This document shows positions 6,952 to 11,954 of a stretch of DNA of 11,954 nt, in pieces. The stretch's first letter is position 1, and each line of letters begins with the position of its first letter. The stretch is from Sphingobacteriia bacterium (GTDB lineage: Bacteria > Bacteroidota > Bacteroidia > NS11-12g > UBA955). The notes below the pieces were generated by a model that was not told the DNA's origin, searched no databases, and saw only the letters and a list, made by a program, of their open reading frames with translations. The translations under genes and the position numbers were made by a program. The stretch spans positions 1-11,954 of the forward strand of contig JAGKXC010000056.1 of NCBI GenBank assembly GCA_021151535.1. Direction: 5' to 3'.

Positions 6952-8035
6952 CACTTTCCTCCAAAATTTCCAAATTTCGCTTATAAACTCTTAATAAATC
7001 TTTACCCAACCACTGCTGAAATTGCCATCCATTAGGGAAATCTGGCGATGTAATTCCGCCACCAGCCCTCAGTTCGGTATTCCGATATTCCATGATTTCA
7101 TCGGCGCAACCACTCAATAGCAATCCCTCAAGCGTTTTTTTCCCACCTTCCACCAAAACATGGGAGATTTTATTCTGTAACAAGATTTGCAGCAATTCAT
7201 CCCAAACCCAAAGATTGGGAATCTTCACAAAATGCAACTTATTGCCACGAGGAGTTACTTCTTCACCATCCTTAAACGTATTCAAAACTAGTATCGGAGA
7301 AAAAACCACATCCACGCGGTCTACTTGATAATTTCCGCGAAGATTTGGATCCAACACTACACGCACAGGGTTAAATGAATCAGAAATTTCAATATCAGGA
7401 TCTACCATTCTGCAATCAAGCCGGGGCTTATCCGCTTCCCAAGTACCCACACCCACTAGAATAGCATCCACATACCCGCGCAACCAATGTAAGTGATTTT
7501 GTGCATCCTCCCCAGAAATCATCAAGCGAGGCATTTCTGGCGATGAGGCCATAAATCCGTCTGCCGTGCTCGCCCATTTGGCAATACAATAGCTGCGGTT
7601 TTCGGAAATATTAACAAAAAACTTTCTGTTCAATTGCACGCATTGATCATGCAAAACTCCAACCTCCACTTCAACACCCGCAGCTCTCAACCGAGCCACA
7701 CCTTTTCCCGCCACCAATGGATTTGGGTCTAACGTACCAATCACAACTTTTTTAATACCCTTTTCTACAATTAGATCTGCACATGGCGGGGTTTTACCAT
7801 GATGCGAGCACGGCTCCAAATTCACTACCAACGTACAATCCTGATAAGAAAAATCGCTCGGCAATTTTTCAATTAACGCCTTCTCTGCATGCGCTAATCC
7901 AAACCCTGCATGATATCCCTCCGCAACAACCGCATCGCCCTTCACCAATACACTGCCTACCATGGGATTCAACCCCACAAATGGCTTACCCTTTTCGGCA
8001 AGCTGCAAACATTTCCGCATGAATGAATCCCACAT
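6941..8035 (-). CDS. ribD: Bifunctional riboflavin biosynthesis protein RibD (deaminase/reductase)
   Basis: RibD performs the second and third steps of riboflavin synthesis: deamination of the GTP-derived pyrimidine, then NADPH-dependent reduction of the ribosyl side chain. The deaminase domain (residues about 1-145) has NPMVGSVLV, the zinc/catalytic HAE at H49-A-E51, and PCSHHGKTPPC with zinc ligands C76 and C85. The reductase domain follows, with AKWASTADGFM, LRGYVDAILVGVGTW...DKPRL, and VLVEGGKKTLEGLLLSG. At 364 residues it is full length. The ATG at 8035 gives MWDSFMRKCLQLAEKG, matching the usual short lead-in; a TTG at 8041 would add only two residues. It is transcribed with yigZ and is divergent from nhaA. 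No FMN riboswitch is visible: the gap to nhaA is only 46 bases, far too short. Confidence 0.96.
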   Translation of the reverse strand: MWDSFMRKCLQLAEKGKPFVGLNPMVGSVLVKGDAVVAEGYHAGFGLAHAEKALIEKLPSDFSYQDCTLVVNLEPCSHHGKTPPCADLIVEKGIKKVVIGTLDPNPLVAGKGVARLRAAGVEVEVGVLHDQCVQLNRKFFVNISENRSYCIAKWASTADGFMASSPEMPRLMISGEDAQNHLHWLRGYVDAILVGVGTWEADKPRLDCRMVDPDIEISDSFNPVRVVLDPNLRGNYQVDRVDVVFSPILVLNTFKDGEEVTPRGNKLHFVKIPNLWVWDELLQILLQNKISHVLVEGGKKTLEGLLLSGCADEIMEYRNTELRAGGGITSPDFPNGWQFQQWLGKDLLRVYKRNLEILEESDAV

Positions 8036-8050
8036 GTTCAAATCTTACCG

Positions 8051-8082
8051 CGAAGTTATACCTATTTTTGTGGCTACTCAAA
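8051..8082 (-). promoter_or_regulatory. Candidate promoter for ribD
   Basis: On the minus strand TTTG (8082 to 8079) is followed after 20 bases by TAACTTCG (8058 to 8051), one mismatch from TAnnTTTG. The spacing fits the Bacteroidota -33/-7 arrangement. Transcription would begin about ten bases before the ribD ATG, giving a very short leader. Confidence 0.4.
8063..8070 (+). promoter_or_regulatory. Candidate -7 box for nhaA
   Basis: TATTTTTG matches TAnnTTTG exactly and lies 11 bases before the chosen nhaA ATG. There is no clear TTG at the expected upstream distance, and the implied leader is very short. It lies between the two elements of the opposed ribD candidate, so the two promoters may exclude one another. 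Confidence 0.4.
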
Positions 8083-9296
8083 TGCAAAATTCAAAATCTG
8101 ACCATAGCGCAAATCATTCCCCAAAAAGAGGTACACGCCTCACCAATTTATTTAAGGAATTCTTTAATAGTCAACAAATTGGAGGCATTCTTCTCATTAT
8201 TTTTACCCTGTTTTCCATTACGCTTGCCAATTCAAGCAATGGAACCGAATATATCGCATTCTGGAAAACCAAAATCGGCTGGAAAAATACCGATTTCCAC
8301 TTACATCTCAGTATCGCAGACTGGATCAATGATGCTCTAATGACCGTTTTCTTTTTACTAGTGGGTATTGAAATCAAACGCGAATTGGTTATAGGCGAAT
8401 TATCTGATAAGAAAAAAGCTTTGTTGCCTGTTTTCGCCGCATTGGGAGGGATGATTTTCCCAGCAATCGTCTTCTTATTAATCAATTTTAATCATCCAGA
8501 ATTCATCAAAGGAGCAGGTATTCCAACGGCAACAGACATTGCTTTTGCCATCGCTATCATGGGAATGTTGGGCGATAAAGTACCAGCTTCGTTAAAAGTT
8601 TTCCTAACAGCATTAGCCATCATAGATGATCTCGGGGCGATATTCGTTATCGCCATTTTCTACGGTTCACATTTCAGCGCACTATATATAACCCTTTCTG
8701 CCATTACCATTACCATCTTATATTGGCTTAATAAAAAGAATAATAACAGTCTGTGGATCTACATGTTATTAGGTATCGCATTATGGTTCTTCATGTTACA
8801 TTCAGGTATTCATTCCACATTATCCGGTGTAATTTTGGCATTTTTAATTCCATTTCAACACGGCAAGCAACATACCATTAGTCAGAAACTGGAACACGCA
8901 CTACAATCGCCCGTTACCTATTTTATTTTGCCCGTTTTTGCACTTGCCAATACCGCAATTCAGTTTGATCAACCCATTGCTGAAACGCTAAATTCGAGCT
9001 TGGGCTTAGGCATTATGCTTGGTTTGTTCTTAGGCAAACCCATCGGCATTGTAAGTTTTAGTTACCTGGCTCAAAAATTGAAAATTGCGCAAATTGCAAA
9101 AAACATAAACTTCATTCAATTGCTGGGTGCCGGAATTTTAGGTGGAATTGGTTTTACAATGGCGATTTTTGTAACAAATCTTGCTTTTGATTCAGAAATG
9201 CTAATAGCAAATGGTAAAATCGCCATTTTATTTGGTTCATTAGCCGCCGCTTTTACGGGTTATGTTTTGTTGAATTTCAATAAAAAACACACCTAA
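8082..9296 (+). CDS. nhaA: Na+/H+ antiporter NhaA
   Basis: NhaA is a 12-segment inner-membrane antiporter that expels Na+ or Li+ in exchange for protons, keeping pH and sodium in balance. The key residues are present: D152 in TATDIAFAIAIMG, D182 and D183 in AIIDDLGAIFVIAIFY, and K319 in LFLGKPIGI. The spacing between them matches D133, D163, D164 and K300 of the E. coli protein. FLLVGIEIKRELV and PVFALANTAI are also conserved. The ATG at 8082 gives 404 residues, close to the family length. The frame is open further upstream, with ATGs at 8034, 8019 and 7962. The last two would run into ribD, and none adds family sequence. It is a single gene, with no nhaR-like regulator adjacent. Confidence 0.95.
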   Translation: MQNSKSDHSANHSPKRGTRLTNLFKEFFNSQQIGGILLIIFTLFSITLANSSNGTEYIAFWKTKIGWKNTDFHLHLSIADWINDALMTVFFLLVGIEIKRELVIGELSDKKKALLPVFAALGGMIFPAIVFLLINFNHPEFIKGAGIPTATDIAFAIAIMGMLGDKVPASLKVFLTALAIIDDLGAIFVIAIFYGSHFSALYITLSAITITILYWLNKKNNNSLWIYMLLGIALWFFMLHSGIHSTLSGVILAFLIPFQHGKQHTISQKLEHALQSPVTYFILPVFALANTAIQFDQPIAETLNSSLGLGIMLGLFLGKPIGIVSFSYLAQKLKIAQIAKNINFIQLLGAGILGGIGFTMAIFVTNLAFDSEMLIANGKIAILFGSLAAAFTGYVLLNFNKKHT

Positions 9297-9332
9297 CAAA
9301 TCCTACTAAATTCACCAAAATACCTAACAACT

Positions 9333-9408
9333 AACCAATTTATCAATAATACAACTTTTGTCATGTTGTTAATCTGCTGTATATCAATATTTTTGTTGTC
9401 AATTGGTT
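9333..9408. repeat. 8-base inverted repeat flanking the promoter of the first paralogue
   Basis: AACCAATT (9333-9340) and AATTGGTT (9401-9408) are perfect inverted copies, with 60 bases between that contain the promoter-like elements. A smaller stem, ACAAC (9351-9355) with GTTGT (9365-9369), sits inside. The arrangement could be two half-sites of an operator; in AT-rich DNA chance is also possible. Confidence 0.35.
9366..9395 (+). promoter_or_regulatory. Candidate Bacteroidota promoter of the first unknown paralogue
   Basis: TTG at 9366-9368 is followed after 19 bases by TATTTTTG at 9388-9395, an exact -7 match at the preferred spacing. Transcription would start near 9400, leaving a leader of about 17 bases before the ATG at 9417. 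This is the best promoter match in the window. Confidence 0.6.
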
Positions 9409-9416
9409 TATAATAA

Positions 9417-10061
9417 ATGGAATTTCTAAGTGCTTATTTAACAACCGACAATCTTATTCTTACCAACACTGAGGAGGTGAAGAGTTTTATTGCCAACGGA
9501 CATAAGGCTTATTCATCCTACCTTAACAAAGAGGGTTTCACCGCATTCAATATTTTTGTTCCTCAATATGTTTCCGAAATGGAAATGACCTCTTTAATCA
9601 ATTTTGTAAAGAACCATAGGCATCTAACTGGTGCGATAAAAAAGTTTCTTCCAATTAATAATCATACAAAATTTGAAGATATCATCGGCGATTCCTCAGA
9701 AGGAGCAAAAATCTTACCGTTGTTCATGCTTCCAACCGAGGATTTTCAATATAAAAATCTCAGACATAAACTTTGGCATATCCATTTGCAAAATTATTCC
9801 ATTATTATTTTGATGCCTACTCGGGTTTCAGAATGGAGCAGAAACATCAATATATTTAAGCAAATGAACTTGAAGGGAGTTCAATTTGCTGTTCATGTCC
9901 CTAAATTTAGTTTAATCATGGGGTTTCTTGATAAGAGAGTCTTGAAACAAATGAAATCAGATAGATTGATAACTTTCTGGTTAACTACCTCAATGGCAAT
10001 TAATAATCCAAAGCAGTTCAGCAATGAAAAAACTGTAAAACTTTTCATTGAGAAAACATAG
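9417..10061 (+). CDS. Uncharacterised protein, paralogue 1 of a tandem pair
   Basis: I do not recognise this 214-residue protein. It has no signal peptide, membrane segment or known catalytic motif, so it is probably cytoplasmic. It aligns along almost its whole length with the next gene product. The strongest shared blocks are LPINNxTKF (residues about 78-86), LPxxDFxY and LRxxxW (about 106-120), ILMPxRVxEW (about 131-140), KxMxLKGxxFA (about 148-158) and GF..K..LK....LITFWLT (about 169-191). Clustered Trp, Lys and Arg with alternating hydrophobic stretches suggest one compact alpha/beta domain. It starts with ATG at 9417, just after a good promoter match. The gene and its flanks are visibly more AT-rich than nhaA or rnz, which fits an accessory or lineage-specific gene. 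It is very probably a real gene because the paralogue conserves the reading frame; its function is unknown. Confidence 0.8.
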   Translation: MEFLSAYLTTDNLILTNTEEVKSFIANGHKAYSSYLNKEGFTAFNIFVPQYVSEMEMTSLINFVKNHRHLTGAIKKFLPINNHTKFEDIIGDSSEGAKILPLFMLPTEDFQYKNLRHKLWHIHLQNYSIIILMPTRVSEWSRNINIFKQMNLKGVQFAVHVPKFSLIMGFLDKRVLKQMKSDRLITFWLTTSMAINNPKQFSNEKTVKLFIEKT

Positions 10062-10374
10062 AATATGGATTTTACAGAGTTTTCAACTTTTTTCTCGTCA
10101 ACTTAAATAATTTGCAGTCATTATCTGCTACCGTTGATCAAATTAGCCTGTCACATGAAATAATTTGAACAATTTGAAACTAAAATCAATACGCTAGTTT
10201 GTGTCATTAACTTAAAATATACACAAAACACAACAAAGCACTAATCTTAATTGCAAAAGAAATACAATTTAAAGCCTTATAATTGTTCAAACTTTTGAAT
10301 GAACTTGTAACTTCTTGATTCCTCTATGTCAGTACTACAACCAAATTGTGAAAACCTCAATGTTTAATTTAAAA
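10062..10374. other. AT-rich gap between the two paralogues (313 bases)
   Basis: No coding frame of substance, tRNA or known RNA is visible. The stretch contains an imperfect 12-base dyad (separate entry) and two copies of AAATAATTTG (10104-10113 and 10158-10167). It also has a compact palindrome, TTCAAA-CT-TTTGAA, at 10286-10299. No exact TAnnTTTG box precedes the second gene; AACTTTTG at 10290-10297 is one base off. It may hold an unrecognised promoter and regulator sites for the second paralogue. Confidence 0.5.
10134..10172. repeat. Imperfect 12-base inverted repeat between the paralogues
   Basis: TTGATCAAATTA (10134-10145) faces TAATTTGAACAA (10161-10172) across a 15-base spacer, pairing 11 of 12 positions; the inner 8 bases are perfect. 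The left arm begins with the palindrome TTGATCAA. It lies 73 bases after the first paralogue's stop and about 200 bases before the second gene. The AT content and lack of a following T-run argue against an intrinsic terminator; an operator is possible. Confidence 0.4.
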
Positions 10375-11052
10375 ATGAATTCTGTGTCTAATGAATCCAT
10401 TGGAGGCGTTTTACTAAAAGACTATTTGCTACTGCTAGTAGATGAACTTGAATTAGGTAATATTCAGGATAGATTATTGAAATATTCTATATACCTGCAA
10501 GAACATAAATTCCATGAATTTAGAATCATGGTACCTTATGAAACGCCAGAATTGATTTTACAAACAATTCAAGATTTTATCAATAAGCAACCCATCCCGG
10601 GAGCCCTTCGGAACTATCTACCTATCAATAATCAAACTAAGTTTGATAGAGAGCTAAAGGAAAATCCTAGCTTAGCTTTTAAAAGTTGGTTATGTGTTCT
10701 ACCATCGCCAGATTATCGTTATGAATCACTTCGAAAAAGAATCTGGGAAATGGCCAAAGACGGCAAAGCACTCATGATTTTGATGCCGGAAAGAGTAAAT
10801 GAATGGAGGGGAAAAACCTCATATTTGAAGAGAATGCATTTAAAAGGTGCTAGTTTCGCGATGTCGGCAAGTGCACAATTCAGATGGGGATTTTGGCACA
10901 AAAAGAATTTGAAAGAGATACACGAAAACAAATTGGTTACCATGTGGATTACGCCAAAGATCTATGACGTAAATTCATCAGAACATCAAAGAGACGCCAA
11001 GATCAAACTCGATATCATTACCAGTATCGACACCGTGCCAAATGATTTGTAA
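10375..11052 (+). CDS. Uncharacterised protein, paralogue 2 of a tandem pair
   Basis: This is the second member of the unrecognised family, 225 residues from the ATG at 10375. By hand alignment roughly 54 of about 157 core positions are identical to paralogue 1, with the same order of blocks: VP, GA(L/I)xx(Y/F)LPINNxTKF, LPxxDYxYxxLRxxxW, ILMPxRVxEW, KxMxLKGxxFA, GF..K..LK and LVTMWIT. The C-terminal tail after WIT is not shared, and it is about 10 residues longer here. I chose 10375 because it gives an N-terminus about as long as the paralogue's. An ATG at 10360 and a TTG at 10315 in the same frame are alternatives. No signal peptide or membrane segment is seen. Degree of divergence implies an old duplication or separate acquisition, not a recent copy. 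Confidence 0.8.
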   Translation: MNSVSNESIGGVLLKDYLLLLVDELELGNIQDRLLKYSIYLQEHKFHEFRIMVPYETPELILQTIQDFINKQPIPGALRNYLPINNQTKFDRELKENPSLAFKSWLCVLPSPDYRYESLRKRIWEMAKDGKALMILMPERVNEWRGKTSYLKRMHLKGASFAMSASAQFRWGFWHKKNLKEIHENKLVTMWITPKIYDVNSSEHQRDAKIKLDIITSIDTVPNDL

Positions 11053-11094
11053 CCCAAATTATTCGCATAATACACTTAACAATATATCATAATT

Positions 11095-11117
11095 GAAGCC
11101 TACTACAACCAGGCTTC
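11095..11117 (+). terminator. Hairpin downstream of the second paralogue, possible terminator
   Basis: GAAGCCT (11095-11101) and AGGCTTC (11111-11117) form a perfect 7-base stem with a 9-base loop, 42 bases after the stop codon. It is the most GC-rich stem in the surrounding AT-rich gap. It is followed by TACAAATATTG and not a U-tract, so it may be a weak terminator or an mRNA 3'-end stabiliser. Confidence 0.45.
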
Positions 11118-11160
11118 TACAAATATTGAATCAAATTTTCTATTTTCGCTAAGTAATTGA

Positions 11161-11184
11161 CACGCAATATCCATTTGTTGCGTG
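11161..11184 (+). repeat. Hairpin or dyad just upstream of the lipoprotein gene
   Basis: CACGCAA (11161-11167) and TTGCGTG (11178-11184) pair perfectly over 7 bases with a 10-base loop; a G-U and an A-U could extend the stem inward. It ends 21 bases before the ATG at 11206. If transcription starts after the weak -7 resemblance TATTTTCG (11141-11148), the hairpin lies at the very 5' end of the mRNA, where it could stabilise the message. It could equally be a protein-binding dyad in DNA. Confidence 0.45.
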
Positions 11185-11205
11185 GATAACCAAATTTAGA
11201 AAAAT

Positions 11206-11954
11206 ATGAAAAAACTGATTCTCGCTGGCTTTGCTGCTGTTTTAGCCTCCACAACTTTTTTAATCACTTCTTGTGAAAAAGATCAAACAACTGTTACCGA
11301 TTCTCCCGCTGATTACAATTTGGTTGACATCCAAACTGATTTGGCTTTCAAAGAAGTAGATGATGCTGCCGTTTCAATTGGTATCCTTCGTAGAGGAAAT
11401 TATCCTACAATAACTGTAGATTCTTCAGGACCAATCAGTGTTGTAAAAACCATGACAATTGATTACGGCCCCACTCCTTTGTTGTGTGCAGATGGCAATT
11501 ACAGAAGCGGCAAATTAACGGCAAGATGGACTTCTACAGTTTATGGTCAACAAGACAAAGCTGTCGAAATTGAATTAAGCGGCTTAAAACAAAATGATTT
11601 TACCTATGGCCCAACAAATATTATTGTAAACAATAATGGTAAAGACAAGAATGGCCACCAAAACTGGAAAATCACCTCTGGCGGCAAGGTTTATTTGTCA
11701 AATGGCGATTCTATTTCATGGTCAGGAACAAGAGATAGAACTTGGATTGAAGGTGAAAGTACGCCTTTGGATCGAAGCGATGATAAATTTGAAATCGTGG
11801 GTACAAACAACTTTACTAACAGAAAAGGCAAAAACTTCAACGCAATCATTACAACACCTGTAATTGCTGATTTTAGTTGTGAATGGCGCATTACAAAAGG
11901 AATTGTGAATATTGTTCCTACTGCAAGACCTGATTGGAAAATGAAGTTGGATTA
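11206..11954 (+). CDS. Secreted lipoprotein of unknown function, N-terminal 249 residues (3' end beyond the window)
   Basis: The protein begins MKKLILAGFAAVLASTTFLI and continues TSCEKD: a short basic start, a hydrophobic core and a lipobox ending at C23, so it is a type II signal-peptide lipoprotein. The bases after the Cys read E-K-D-Q; a Lys followed by acidic residues there resembles the Bacteroidota lipoprotein export signal that moves lipoproteins to the cell surface. The mature part is rich in Thr, Ser, Asn, Gly and short beta-type stretches. Noticeable segments are TIDYGPTPLLCADGNYRSGK (residues about 85-104), SISWSGTRDRTWIEG, a FEIVGTNNFTNRKGKNF block and FSCEWRITKG. From memory these resemble a group of uncharacterised Bacteroidota lipoproteins that end with a further DYG-C segment; the visible end, M-K-L-D followed by TA (probably Tyr), fits this. 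The frame is open to the right edge with no stop. Confidence 0.88.
   Translation, partial: MKKLILAGFAAVLASTTFLITSCEKDQTTVTDSPADYNLVDIQTDLAFKEVDDAAVSIGILRRGNYPTITVDSSGPISVVKTMTIDYGPTPLLCADGNYRSGKLTARWTSTVYGQQDKAVEIELSGLKQNDFTYGPTNIIVNNNGKDKNGHQNWKITSGGKVYLSNGDSISWSGTRDRTWIEGESTPLDRSDDKFEIVGTNNFTNRKGKNFNAIITTPVIADFSCEWRITKGIVNIVPTARPDWKMKLD

Noticed and set aside
7962..8081. N-terminal extension of NhaA from an upstream ATG
   Set aside because: The extra 40 residues overlap ribD on the other strand and look unlike NhaA; from 8082 the length and key-residue spacing fit the family.
8036..8081. FMN riboswitch ahead of ribD
   Set aside because: The gap is 46 bases and an FMN riboswitch needs well over 100; no conserved RFN-type sequence is seen.
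9297..11205. Mobile element or toxin-antitoxin module around the tandem paralogues
   Set aside because: No transposase, integrase, terminal repeats with target duplication, tRNA attachment site or small partner gene is visible; AT richness alone is not enough.
1..11954. CRISPR array, tRNA or rRNA genes
   Set aside because: No regularly spaced direct repeats and no cloverleaf or rRNA sequence was found in any gap.

Overview
The window looks like a chromosomal segment of a member of the Bacteroidota, probably Flavobacteriales or a related order. This is inferred from the style of the housekeeping proteins (FtsK, RNase Z, TrmB starting MGKxKLxKF, a short FPMA-type Aat). It is also inferred from the Bacteroidota-type promoter motif TAnnTTTG in several gaps, from A-rich rather than Shine-Dalgarno-rich leaders, and from a lipoprotein with a K-D pair just after the lipidated cysteine. 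No species can be named from sequence alone.

Layout. Positions 1-5604 are all on the minus strand. In transcription order they encode aat (leucyl/phenylalanyl-tRNA-protein transferase), a cyclase-family metal hydrolase, a family-9 glycosyltransferase, then after a 146-base gap with its own promoter-like site rnz (RNase Z), and the first 621 codons of ftsK, which runs off the left edge. A 122-base divergent gap separates aat from trmB (tRNA m7G46 methyltransferase, plus strand). trmB runs convergently into yigZ with a 32-base 3' overlap. yigZ overlaps the end of ribD, so ribD-yigZ is a minus-strand pair. ribD is divergent from nhaA (Na+/H+ antiporter), with promoter-like motifs for both directions in a 46-base gap.

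From 9297 the character changes to more AT-rich DNA with longer gaps. It carries two plus-strand genes, 9417-10061 and 10375-11052, that encode tandem paralogues of a family I do not recognise (about one third identical by hand alignment). Each is preceded by a gap with inverted repeats. After a GC-capped hairpin comes a lipoprotein gene that is cut by the right edge and has a second hairpin just upstream of its start.

Functionally, positions 1-9296 are ordinary housekeeping: chromosome segregation, tRNA 3' processing and modification, the N-degron pathway, riboflavin synthesis, ion homeostasis and a surface-glycan type transferase. The tandem paralogues are the only part that looks accessory and possibly undescribed. 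I see no tRNA, rRNA, CRISPR array, insertion sequence, integrase or toxin-antitoxin pair, and no convincing evidence of a complete new multi-gene system.
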